Source: Vibrio hippocampi (GTDB taxonomy: Bacteria; Pseudomonadota; Gammaproteobacteria; Enterobacterales; Vibrionaceae). Taken from it: a DNA stretch of 64,000 bases. Below, piece after piece: positions 36,441-44,776 of this stretch. Made by a program: the position numbers and the translations under genes. Numbering within the stretch: position 1 is the first letter of the stretch; the number at the start of each line of letters is the position of its first letter. The DNA is taken from NCBI RefSeq assembly GCF_921292975.1, contig NZ_CAKLCM010000003.1, positions 248,001-312,000 on the forward strand, read 5' to 3'. The notes under the pieces are model-generated. The model made no database searches and was not told the origin of the DNA. It saw only the letters and a list, made by a program, of their open reading frames with translations.

Positions 36441-36508
36441 TCATTACAAGGTTATTGCTACTACAAGGTTATTGCGATTACGGGGCTATTGCGATTACAA
36501 GGATATGA
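36441..36508. repeat. Four imperfect 17-bp tandem repeats
   Basis: Units 36441-36457, 36458-36474, 36475-36491 and 36492-36508, consensus near cgattacaaggttattg. Located between the divergent ahpF and gamma-glutamylcyclotransferase genes, where promoters should be. The rest of 36200-36557 shows nothing else certain. Confidence 0.8.
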
Positions 36509-36557
36509 GAGTCACTAAGCTTGTTGTGAGTAGCGACATCAGAAGGAAGAAGTAACG

Positions 36558-36992
36558 ATGAATACTGTGTTTGTTTATGGCTCCCTGAAACAGGGGTTTT
36601 CTAACGACCACTTGATGGCTGAGGCTAAGTATTTAGGCGATGGCACAACCCAAAGCAGTGACTACCATTTGGTTTCATTAGGATCTTACCCCGCGGCACT
36701 CAAGCATGGTCGCCATCCTATTGTGGGCGAGTTGTACCAAGTGGATGATAATACGTTTCACCACTTGGATTTATTAGAAGAGCATCCGGATTTTTATTGT
36801 CGAGAATGGGTCGCTATCGAAGACAGCAATGGCGAAAAAGTGGCGGCGTGGCTGTATATCTTGGTGGCTGACTTTGACGGTGAAATCCCTAGCTTTGCAT
36901 CGCAACAGCCCCTTTTTTGGAGTGAAGCGTTGCAAGTGGCACAAAAACCGCTGAGGCACGAAGAGAGGAAGCGGAAGTCAAATGCGCGATAA
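36558..36992 (+). CDS. Gamma-glutamylcyclotransferase-family protein
   Basis: 144 aa. Substrate loop VFVYGSLKQGFSND, then GSYPAALKHGRHPIVGELYQVDD with the catalytic Glu in VGELYQV, and LDLLEEHPDFYCREWV. YtfP-type GGCT proteins cleave gamma-glutamyl amines or peptides to 5-oxoproline. Substrate unknown. Shine-Dalgarno GGAAG before the ATG. The end overlaps the terminator of the convergent alginate lyase gene. Confidence 0.9.
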   Translation: MNTVFVYGSLKQGFSNDHLMAEAKYLGDGTTQSSDYHLVSLGSYPAALKHGRHPIVGELYQVDDNTFHHLDLLEEHPDFYCREWVAIEDSNGEKVAAWLYILVADFDGEIPSFASQQPLFWSEALQVAQKPLRHEERKRKSNAR

Positions 36993-37027
36993 AAAAATAC
37001 GCTCCACTAAAAAATAGCAGAGCGTAT
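36991..37027 (-). terminator. Rho-independent terminator of the alginate lyase gene
   Basis: Minus-strand stem TACGCTC / GAGCGTA with an AT-rich loop and a seven-T run. Confidence 0.65.
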
Positions 37028-37064
37028 AGATACTAGACTAGAACACGGCTGTCGAGAGGGTTAA

Positions 37065-38627
37065 TTAACCTTCATATTTGCTGTGTGTCGCTTTTAGCTT
37101 ATAGAAAGTCGCTTGAACGTAGTCGTCCATTTCGCCATTGATGTTTTGGTTGTAGACACCCGCTTTGAAGTACATGTAGCGACCGCCTTGGTCATAACCA
37201 CTTTCACTCATATCAACCACTTGAGTCACGTCGTCTTTACCTTCACGGCTTAGAGTCACCGTCATGGTGTTACCGACAACCTCGATGCGGTAGCTAAACT
37301 TCTCACCAAGCGCAATACCTTGATCGCCCACTTCCGCTTGCATATCACCCACTAGACCGAAGTACTGCTCACCGCCAGTGATGGTGTTTTCATGCGCAAA
37401 ATAGACCGAACCGGTTGGTTGGTTAGGGAGTTTGCGGTAGTAAAGACGGATTGGCTCATCATCTTTGTCGTGGATCTGACCGATGATGAAACGACCCACT
37501 TCATGCGCATCGCCTGTGGTGGTGGTGTGGTCAATTTTTAGCGTTGCTTCTAGTACGCCGTCAACCGCCGCCGCGGCTTTCAGATCAGCGACAGGTGCGG
37601 AGCTGAATACCCAGTTATTTTTGTTAACACCCTGAGTACGGATAGACTGGTCACCACGACGCAGCATTTCGCGCAGTTCAGTTCGCGCATATTTAGTGTT
37701 TGCTGAGGTACGCACACCTTTAACGAATGACTTAAATACCATACCGCCATCGTCTGCCGTGTAGAAAACGTCAGGGTGCTGATAACCGTTGGCTAGGTTC
37801 CACTCAGACACATCGTCTGGCTTGCCATTTTTATCGTGGTCAAATGGCTGCGATAAATACCACTGAGTCAGGTCAAAGTTATCGCTTGGTGCATTACCTG
37901 CTTGTGGTGTGTCCGGTAATCCGGTTGGGACTGGCATTGCTGTGCGAGTGTTACACTTCACCGTCGTATCACAAGGGTAGACCGCTGGTGCGCCCCAGTT
38001 GCCTGAACGCAGATCTTTACGCGCTTCTTTGCGTGCTTTCTCTGCTGCTGCCATCTCTGCAATGAGAGTTTGCTCAGCGGCAACCACGTCAGAGGTGATA
38101 ATATGTGCTGATGGGCATGCATTTACATCACAGTTGATCGCTGCCATTTCAGTCACACTGTTCCAACCGTTTTTGGTGTTGCCATCGCCGACATAGCGCA
38201 CATAACGCGCCTTAACCGCTGGCTCAAACTGGAAGCGCTCCAAGCCAATGACTTCGCCTGAGCTGATTTGATCTTTTAATACCGTCGTCCAGTTTTGACC
38301 GTCTTCACTGACTTGAATATCAAAACGCGTTTGACGCTCGTTACCCTTACTAAACGCAACTTGTACGGCATCAAAATCGTAAACAGAGCCATAGTCCAGC
38401 ATTGCCCATTCACCTGACCCACTGGCTGACCAGCGAGTGGATAGGTCTTGATCAAACAGACGCTCTGGACCATTACCATCGTGAGTGCTAGCGGTAATCG
38501 CCACAGGAACCAAAATCGGTTCACCTGTCTCTTTGTTATTGCTGAATTGGGATTCCGTGGTTGAAGCACAACCAACAGCCAATAGGACAGAAGAAGCAAT
38601 GACACTTTTTAGATACTTATGTTTCAT
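37065..38627 (-). CDS. PL7-family alginate lyase lipoprotein with CBM32-like domain
   Basis: 520 aa. Lipoprotein signal SVIASSVLLAVGCASTTES (lipobox AVGC). Residues about 35-165 form an F5/8 type C (CBM32) domain (NGPERLFDQDLSTRWSASGSGEWAMLDYG). After a helical linker comes the alginate lyase 2 domain (about 245-515) with the PL7 triplet RTELREMLR, FIIGQIHDKDDEP and YFKAGVYNQN, holding the catalytic Arg, Gln/His and Tyr. It cleaves alginate by beta-elimination at the cell surface or in the periplasm. QIH variants favour polyguluronate. No other alginate genes are in the window. Confidence 0.94.
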   Translation of the reverse strand: MKHKYLKSVIASSVLLAVGCASTTESQFSNNKETGEPILVPVAITASTHDGNGPERLFDQDLSTRWSASGSGEWAMLDYGSVYDFDAVQVAFSKGNERQTRFDIQVSEDGQNWTTVLKDQISSGEVIGLERFQFEPAVKARYVRYVGDGNTKNGWNSVTEMAAINCDVNACPSAHIITSDVVAAEQTLIAEMAAAEKARKEARKDLRSGNWGAPAVYPCDTTVKCNTRTAMPVPTGLPDTPQAGNAPSDNFDLTQWYLSQPFDHDKNGKPDDVSEWNLANGYQHPDVFYTADDGGMVFKSFVKGVRTSANTKYARTELREMLRRGDQSIRTQGVNKNNWVFSSAPVADLKAAAAVDGVLEATLKIDHTTTTGDAHEVGRFIIGQIHDKDDEPIRLYYRKLPNQPTGSVYFAHENTITGGEQYFGLVGDMQAEVGDQGIALGEKFSYRIEVVGNTMTVTLSREGKDDVTQVVDMSESGYDQGGRYMYFKAGVYNQNINGEMDDYVQATFYKLKATHSKYEG

Positions 38628-39086
38628 TTTTATTTACCTATTGCGAGTGACAAATTAGCAAGACTAAGTTGCCGTACAAAAAATAATGTATTTGTTAAAG
38701 GTTAAGAATAAAAAGAGGAGGGTGATAAAGCGCCTTAACTCTTTTTATTAAAATAAAATTGTTCAGCTCATAGTGGTAATTAGAATACATACTAAAGTAA
38801 TACAAATAGAATCGATTTTTATGTAAATGCGACCTAGTTCTAACTTAGACTGTGCAACAACAGGGTGGATGTTAATATTGAAAAGGCTATTAATGGCTAG
38901 ATCCAAATTGACACTAATTGTTACAGGTTGATTTTGTCGACTTGGTCACATATTTATTGCCAGCAGAGACCGTTCAGCCGTTTTACACGTTGAATCTGCG
39001 GGCAATACATCGCCCATCGCGGAGTTAGAAACGCAAAGCCAAGAGTGGTTATGCGGTGAAATGGTGTCTTGAATAAGTCGCTGTTA
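38628..39086. other. Stretch without intact gene
   Basis: Promoter side of the alginate lyase. The plus strand at about 38945-39072 reads as an open frame ending in a stop (HVESAGNTSPIAELETQSQE...) without a start; it may be the tail of a lost gene of unknown family. Confidence 0.3.
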
Positions 39087-39351
39087 TATACCCAAGTTAC
39101 CTCAAGATGCGAGGTTCAGCGAGATTTGCTTGGTTTGTGGACAAGGCAACGACTCGAAGATTTGGTGGTTCTAAATAAAGAGTCGTTAACGCCGGCCACG
39201 AGCCAAGCAAACTCGCCCGAAGGGAGGTCCTAGATGACTTTATCTCGGCGTCAAATATGCTTGAAAGGATTCACCATTCCTTCACATCTTTTCCTTGATA
39301 TAAAGTCATCTAGGACCTCTGAACTCTGCATCTTGAGGTAACTTGGGTATA
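39087..39351. repeat. Large nested palindromic element, copy D
   Basis: Outer arms 39087-39110 and 39328-39351 are perfectly complementary over 24 bp (tatacccaagttacctcaag...). Inner arms 39225-39243 and 39300-39318 are perfectly complementary over 19 bp. Total 265 bp with no ORF. A further tag, aacttgggtata, follows at 39358. It lies 60 bp before the rhodanese gene. Confidence 0.9.
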
Positions 39352-39411
39352 GAAGTTAACTTGGGTATAATATGAACGATTTATTGTAAATGAATCTAAA
39401 TTGAGGACTTT

Positions 39412-39753
39412 ATGTTGCGACGTATATTATTGATGGTTATGGCGGTTTTAGTGAGCACTCCTGTGTTGGCGTCTTCCATAAGCGAGTGGCTTGATGATGA
39501 AAAGGCACTAATTATTGATGTGCGCACGCCACAAGAATACCAAGCCGGTTTTATTACAGGGGCTATTAATATTCCTGTTAATAGCCTGTCAATATCATTG
39601 GATCAAATTCCGAGTGATCGCCCAGTCGTTTTGTATTGCCGAAGTGGCCGACGTTCTTCATCCGCCCTACATTTTTTGCAGAACAAGGGATACAACAACG
39701 TTTATGATGGGGGTGGGATTGATAAGATGCGTGCTGTTGTGTCCAAAGAGTAA
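39412..39753 (+). CDS. Periplasmic rhodanese-like protein (PspE type)
   Basis: 113 aa single-domain rhodanese with a signal peptide (MLRRILLMVMAVLVSTPVLAS). Active-site loop VLYCRSGRRSSSALHFLQNKGY contains the catalytic Cys, preceded by IIDVRTPQEYQAGFITGAINIP. Probably moves sulfane sulfur in the periplasm; sulfur acceptor unknown. Similar in size to E. coli PspE (104 aa), but no psp genes are near. Confidence 0.9.
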   Translation: MLRRILLMVMAVLVSTPVLASSISEWLDDEKALIIDVRTPQEYQAGFITGAINIPVNSLSISLDQIPSDRPVVLYCRSGRRSSSALHFLQNKGYNNVYDGGGIDKMRAVVSKE

Positions 39754-39881
39754 TGGAACGTCGTATTGCTGTGCCATGCTGTTGTTAAGTCACGTGTTAA
39801 TTTAATCAATGGAATCAATAGAGGCAGCGCTATTGTCAACCCGTCACTTGTAGACGGGTCAACAGGCTATGATGGCTTATC

Positions 39882-40487
39882 TTAGGATCTTGGAATCGGT
39901 TGATAGCGTCCTGGCTTGTGGTTCATGGCTAGGATGATATTGGTTGCGATAGCCCCTAAGATCGACAGGGCGACAATGGAAATATCAACAATAAACAGCG
40001 AAAGGACCACAATGCTTGAATCCAGTGCCAATTGGATTTTTCCTGCGGATATCCCGTAGCGTTCTTGAATAAACAGCGCCAAAATATTGAAGCCACCCAA
40101 GCTCATTTTGTGGCGGAAGATGACCAACACGCCCATACCTATCAAAGCCCCGCCAATCAATGCCGCATAAACAATATCTAAATGAGCAAATTGAATCGCA
40201 TGGTAGAGATGGTCGACGGCGAAAGAAACAATAGAAACCGCAATCAAGGTGTTGAGGGTAAATTGCCATCCCATACGAGTGATAGAAAGAAAATAAAACG
40301 GCAGGTTGAGGGCAAAGAAGACCTGTCCAAAACTAAAACTGGTGACTTTGGTGATAAAAATAGCCAGACCTGCTGTGCCGCCGGTGAGTAAGCCGACATG
40401 GTTGAAAATAATCACGCCCAGAGAGACGAGTGCACTACCGACAGTCAATGCCAGTAGGTTTTCTTTAACAGTATGATCCTTGTCCAT
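39882..40487 (-). CDS. YitT-family membrane protein
   Basis: 201 aa with five or six predicted helices of the DUF161 type (ALTVGSALVSLGVIIFNHVGLLTGGTAGLAIFITK, ALIGGALIGMGVLVIFRHKMSLGGFNILALFIQERYGISAGKIQLALD). The C-terminal cytosolic DUF2179 domain of Bacillus YitT proteins is absent, as in many Gram-negative members. Function unknown. I start at MDKDHTVKENL (40487), preceded by AGGAT, instead of the longer open frame to 40538. Confidence 0.85.
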   Translation of the reverse strand: MDKDHTVKENLLALTVGSALVSLGVIIFNHVGLLTGGTAGLAIFITKVTSFSFGQVFFALNLPFYFLSITRMGWQFTLNTLIAVSIVSFAVDHLYHAIQFAHLDIVYAALIGGALIGMGVLVIFRHKMSLGGFNILALFIQERYGISAGKIQLALDSSIVVLSLFIVDISIVALSILGAIATNIILAMNHKPGRYQPIPRS

Positions 40488-40726
40488 AAGGCAATATCCT
40501 TTGTGTTTGGTCTGAGAATGTATGGCTTTAAATAACATTGTTCTCTAAATTCCGTGACGCGCATCATATATCTCTATAGTAGCGAGTGTCGACAATGGAT
40601 CAATCAATCAGCCACTCACCAAGGTGTTTAATGAGGTTTACAACTCATGACCCAGAAAAGGGCAGGGGTAACCGGGGCAGTCAGACTTTGCTACACTCGA
40701 TGTATCATCACTTGCTCATTAGCGAC

Positions 40727-40790
40727 CATTAACGAAAGCGGCTATTAACTAAAGCGTTTATTAGCTAAAGCGTTTATTAGCTAAAGCACC
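40727..40790. repeat. Four 16-bp tandem repeats
   Basis: Units 40727-40742, 40743-40758, 40759-40774, 40775-40790, consensus tattagctaaagcgtt. They end 21 bp before acpH. Confidence 0.85.
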
Positions 40791-40811
40791 GATTAACCGA
40801 CAGAAAACAGT

Positions 40812-41432
40812 ATGAACTTTCTCGCACACCTGCATATCGCGCATCACTGTCACAGTGACCTTATGGGCAATTTATTGGGGGATTTTGTTAAAGGGAACCC
40901 AGACACACAATTTGTACCGCCCATCGCCAATGGGATCAGGTTACACCGTTACGTGGACTCGTTCACCGACGCTCATCCGATGGTAAAACAGTGCAAATCA
41001 CAGTTTTCTGCGCCTCACCGTCGCTTTGCGGGTATTGCGTTGGATATGTTTTGGGATCACTGTCTGGCGAGGTATTGGCATCGATTTCATCCACACAGTT
41101 TAGAGCAATTTGTGTTATCGGCTCAGGCGCGAGTGTTAAGCCAGCAAGCGGCGACGGATGATTTGCCGGATCGCTTTGTGACGGTCTCCACCTCAATGTG
41201 GCAGCAAGATTGGTTGTTGTCTTATCAGGAGTTCGACAATATACACTATGCTCTAAAAAGGATGTCACAACGGAGCGCCAGAATGGCTCCCTTAGCGCTG
41301 TGCTTTTCCGACTTGGAGCGTCACTATAGCGATTTCTCGACACAATTTATCACTTGGTATCCCACATTGCTGGCAGAGTCAGCTCGCTATCATGCCCAAC
41401 TTATTGAGGTGAAAGCGTTCGATGCGGATTGA
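40812..41432 (+). CDS. acpH: ACP phosphodiesterase
   Basis: 206 aa, near E. coli AcpH (193 aa). The opening MNFLAHLHIAHHCHSDLMGNLLGDFVKGN with metal-binding His and Asp residues and HRYVDSFTDAHPMVKQCK, FAGIALDMFWDHCLARYW are diagnostic. It removes the 4'-phosphopantetheine group from acyl carrier protein. 78 bp before the helicase gene on the same strand. Confidence 0.93.
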   Translation: MNFLAHLHIAHHCHSDLMGNLLGDFVKGNPDTQFVPPIANGIRLHRYVDSFTDAHPMVKQCKSQFSAPHRRFAGIALDMFWDHCLARYWHRFHPHSLEQFVLSAQARVLSQQAATDDLPDRFVTVSTSMWQQDWLLSYQEFDNIHYALKRMSQRSARMAPLALCFSDLERHYSDFSTQFITWYPTLLAESARYHAQLIEVKAFDAD

Positions 41433-41510
41433 GGCTGAGCTGAAAGATCTGTTAAACTCGCCGACCCCAATCAGCACTCGCCGGTTAACCAGAAAGATAG
41501 ATAGGATCTT

Positions 41511-42800
41511 ATGAACCCAACACATGCCACCGATAACGAGATCCGCTTCGAGGATTTCCCACTTGACGATAAGTTGCAGCACAATGTCGCCAGTTTAGGG
41601 TATCAACAACCGACACCTATCCAAGCTCAAGCGATCCCGCATCTGTTGCAGGGCAGCGATATTCTTGCGGGTGCACAAACGGGAACAGGTAAAACTGCGG
41701 CGTTTGGTATTCCATTGATACAGGCTTTACTCGATACGCCAGTCTCAGAATCCGCGGCGCATAATGCGGTACGTGCTTTGGTGATTACCCCGACGCGTGA
41801 GTTGGCGCAGCAAGTCTTTGACAACCTTGAGCCGTTAGCGAAAGACACAGGGTTAAAAATTGTTGCGGCGTATGGTGGCACCAGTATTAATGTGCAGACC
41901 AAAAATCTAAAAGGGGGCACCGACATTTTAGTCGCGACACCGGGTCGCCTTTTGGACCATCAGCACGTACGCAACATTACGCTCGCCGAGTGTCACTATC
42001 TTGTACTTGATGAGGCAGATCGCATGCTCGACATGGGCTTTATGCCGGATTTGAATCGCATTATTAAGCGTCTGCCACGAGAGCGCCAAACCATGATGTT
42101 CTCGGCGACGTTTGAAACGCGAATTAAAACCTTGGCTTATCGTCTGATGCAAGATCCGGTTGAGGTTCAAGTGACGCCGGAAAACTCCACTGCCGAGACG
42201 GTCAAGCAGATGGTGTATCCGGTGGATAAAAAGCGCAAGCATGAGTTGTTGGCGTATTTGATTGGCTCACGCAATTGGCAGCAGGTGCTAGTGTTCACCA
42301 AGACTAAGCAAGGGAGCGATGCCTTAGCCAAGGAGCTGAAACTTGATGGTATTAATGCAGTCTCGATTAATGGCGATAAGAGTCAAGGCGCGAGGCAGAA
42401 AGCGTTAGATGACTTTAAATCAGGCAAAGTGCGTGCACTTATCGCCACCGATGTTGCCGCGCGTGGTCTGGATATTCAGCAGTTGGAACAAGTAGTGAAC
42501 TATGAGTTGCCATACAAAGCAGAAGACTATATTCACCGCATCGGTCGCACCGGTAGAGCTGGACGCGCTGGCTTTGCGGTTTCGCTGATGAGCCACGACG
42601 AACATTATCTATTAGAAGCGATAGAGCGACTATTAGATGCCCGTCTACCGCAAGAGTGGCTAGAAGGATTTGAGCCAAGCCCCGAGCCTCCGGTCGAGAA
42701 TGAATCAGGTCGACGAAAAAGTGGACGCTCGGCAGATAAGAGAAAAATGAAAGCCAAGCTTAAAATTCACGCCAACCGCGGTAAGCATAAGTCGAGATAA
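41511..42800 (+). CDS. DEAD-box ATP-dependent RNA helicase (RhlE-like)
   Basis: 429 aa with all helicase motifs in order: Q motif YQQPTPIQAQAIPHLL, motif I AGAQTGTGKTAAFG, Ia PTRELAQQ, Ib TPGRLLD, II VLDEADRMLDMGF, III SAT, IV VLVFTKTK, V ATDVAARGLDIQ and VI HRIGRTGRAGR. The C-terminus is short, basic and unstructured (RRKSGRSADKRKMKAKLKIHANRGKHKSR), as in RhlE, and would bind RNA. Likely role in ribosome assembly or RNA turnover, especially in the cold. Strong Shine-Dalgarno AGGATC. Confidence 0.9.
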   Translation: MNPTHATDNEIRFEDFPLDDKLQHNVASLGYQQPTPIQAQAIPHLLQGSDILAGAQTGTGKTAAFGIPLIQALLDTPVSESAAHNAVRALVITPTRELAQQVFDNLEPLAKDTGLKIVAAYGGTSINVQTKNLKGGTDILVATPGRLLDHQHVRNITLAECHYLVLDEADRMLDMGFMPDLNRIIKRLPRERQTMMFSATFETRIKTLAYRLMQDPVEVQVTPENSTAETVKQMVYPVDKKRKHELLAYLIGSRNWQQVLVFTKTKQGSDALAKELKLDGINAVSINGDKSQGARQKALDDFKSGKVRALIATDVAARGLDIQQLEQVVNYELPYKAEDYIHRIGRTGRAGRAGFAVSLMSHDEHYLLEAIERLLDARLPQEWLEGFEPSPEPPVENESGRRKSGRSADKRKMKAKLKIHANRGKHKSR

Positions 42801-42804
42801 TCAT

Positions 42805-42842
42805 AAAAAACGAGAGCCCAATTGTTGGGCTCTCGTTTTTTT
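42805..42842. terminator. Bidirectional Rho-independent terminator
   Basis: AAAAAACGAGAGCCCAA / TTGGGCTCTCGTTTTTTT: near-perfect hairpin flanked by A and T runs, serving both the helicase and the convergent threonine aldolase gene. Confidence 0.95.
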
Positions 42843-42870
42843 GTGTCTTTCACTTACAGGAAATCAGTGA

Positions 42871-43878
42871 CTAGTTTAGACACTCCGCTAGCTTTTCTAA
42901 CAACACCGCGATGTCTTGCGAATCAACATCTTTATGGGTCACAAACCGGATAGGGTTGCTGGGTGACACCAAAATACCTTGCGTAGCGAGCTGTTGGCAT
43001 ACTGCTTCGATGTCGATGCTCGGATCGACTTTGGCGAACACAATGTTGGTGTGCACAAAATCGGGGTTAACAGAGAAACCAGCAAGTTGCTGCAAACCTA
43101 TCGCCAATGCTTTGGCGTTGGCGTGATCGTCAGACAAGCGCAGAGTTTGTTCTGTTAAGGCGAGCTTACCCGCAGCAGCTAAAATGCCCGCTTGGCGCAT
43201 ACCGCCACCGAGCATTTTACGAATACGACGTGCTTTGGCGATCAGCGCTTTGCTGCCCAGTAATAGGGAACCAATCGGTGCTGCTAATCCTTTGGATAAG
43301 CAGATGGTCATGCTATCGAAATGCTGGCTGATTTCAGTGATGTCAACCTCTAGTGCCACCGCCGCGTTATAGACGCGAGCGCCGTCAAGGTGCAACTGTA
43401 ACTGATGTTGGTCGGCGAATTCTCTCGCTTGAGCGAGGTAACTTAAAGGCAGTACCTTACCGTTAATGGTGTTTTCGAGACTCAATAGTTTAGTGCGAGC
43501 AAAGTGGAAGTCATCAGGTTTAATCGCTGCGGCGAGTTTGGTGAAATCTAGACTGCCGTCTGGTTCGTTGTCAATCGGTTGAGGCTGAATCGAGCCCAAT
43601 ACTGCCGCGCCTCCGGCTTCATATTTATAGTTATGCGCTTGCTGACCGCAAAGGTACTCATCGCCGCGTTCACAATGACTCATTAAAGCCAACAAATTAG
43701 CTTGGGTGCCTGAACTGGTAAACAGTGCGGCTTCAAAACCATGTCTTTGTGCTGCCCACTGCTCCAATTCATTCACGCTTGGGTCGTCTCCGTAGACGTC
43801 GTCACCCACAGGTGCATTCGCCATTGCGTGACGCATAGCGTCAGTCGGTTGGGTTACGGTATCGGAACGAAAATCCAT
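42871..43878 (-). CDS. ltaE: Low-specificity L-threonine aldolase
   Basis: 335 aa PLP fold-type I enzyme, same length as E. coli LtaE (333). MDFRSDTVTQPTDAMRHAMANAPVGDDVYGDDPSVNELE is the family signature; the Schiff-base Lys lies in SMTICLSKGLAAPIGSLL; ARVYNAAVALEVDI carries the Asp/Arg side. Splits L-threonine and allo-threonine to glycine and acetaldehyde. Thirteen bp before it on the same strand is a Nudix gene; they are probably co-transcribed. Confidence 0.95.
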   Translation of the reverse strand: MDFRSDTVTQPTDAMRHAMANAPVGDDVYGDDPSVNELEQWAAQRHGFEAALFTSSGTQANLLALMSHCERGDEYLCGQQAHNYKYEAGGAAVLGSIQPQPIDNEPDGSLDFTKLAAAIKPDDFHFARTKLLSLENTINGKVLPLSYLAQAREFADQHQLQLHLDGARVYNAAVALEVDITEISQHFDSMTICLSKGLAAPIGSLLLGSKALIAKARRIRKMLGGGMRQAGILAAAGKLALTEQTLRLSDDHANAKALAIGLQQLAGFSVNPDFVHTNIVFAKVDPSIDIEAVCQQLATQGILVSPSNPIRFVTHKDVDSQDIAVLLEKLAECLN

Positions 43879-43891
43879 GACTACATCTCTC

Positions 43892-44410
43892 CTAAATTAA
43901 TCCACAAAGCACGGCTTTGCTAAAACAAGCGATGGTTTTAGCATCGGTGATTTCACCATCAATAATCGCTTGTTGCAATTGCTGTTTTGTTAGTGTGAAG
44001 CGTTCAATGACTTCATCGTCGTCGGCAGTAAATTCATTACTAGGTATCAAATCTTTGGCTAAGAATAGGTATTGCGTCTCATCGCAAAAGCCAGCAAGGG
44101 GCGTGATTTCCCCTAATGACGTCAACGACTGGGCTTTTAATCCGGTTTCCTCAATCAATTCGCGATAGGCGCAATCTTGAGGGTTCTCTCCATGCTCCAT
44201 TGTGCCTGCGGGGATCTCAATTAACCAGCGCTTGATAGCAGCACGATACTGGCGCAACAACACAATATTACCCGCCTTATCAATAGGGAGAATCACCGCG
44301 GCACCGGGATGTTGAATCATGGTGTGCGTGATTTGCTGATGGTTGGGCAGGATGATGGTTTCCTCAACTAAAGCGAGGGTTTTCCATTGATGTAGAGTTC
44401 GGACGGTCAT
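43892..44410 (-). CDS. Nudix hydrolase
   Basis: 172 aa with a canonical Nudix box GENPQDCAYRELIEETGL preceded by WLIEIPAGTMEHG, the arrangement of ADP-ribose / ADP-sugar pyrophosphatases. It cleaves nucleoside diphosphate derivatives; substrate unknown. Upstream partner of ltaE (13 bp gap). Confidence 0.9.
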   Translation of the reverse strand: MTVRTLHQWKTLALVEETIILPNHQQITHTMIQHPGAAVILPIDKAGNIVLLRQYRAAIKRWLIEIPAGTMEHGENPQDCAYRELIEETGLKAQSLTSLGEITPLAGFCDETQYLFLAKDLIPSNEFTADDDEVIERFTLTKQQLQQAIIDGEITDAKTIACFSKAVLCGLI

Positions 44411-44669
44411 GGTCTATCCTTAAAGTTTATCCCTAAATGTGCTGTGCAGTGGCAACCACCAGAGTTGGTCTGTCAGTGAAGAGTCTGTCAATCCAGCGTA
44501 GCTAAATCAAGAGTGCAAAAGCAAGAGCGAATATGGCAACAGGGTCAGTATCAAATTTGAAAGCAGAAACGATCGAAAATGGAAACAGAGTTTACCGTAC
44601 TATGATGTAACAAATAATTAAGTTATATCACTCTTAGTGAGATGTTGTTCACAGTTTTAGTTTGGAAAG
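44411..44669. other. Gene-free stretch
   Basis: Divergent promoter region between the Nudix gene and viaA. Nothing else recognised besides the repeats that follow. Confidence 0.5.
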
Positions 44670-44711
44670 CCACCGTTTAAAAGCCAGCGTCTAAAAACCA
44701 GCGTTTAAAAA
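44670..44711. repeat. Three 14-bp tandem repeats
   Basis: Units 44670-44683, 44684-44697, 44698-44711, consensus ccagcgtttaaaaa, 65 bp before viaA. Confidence 0.75.
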
Positions 44712-44776
44712 CAAAGTGTGGCTTTCGAGCTTTAGAAAAAAACAGCATCAATTTGGTCGATTAACTGGAGAGTACA

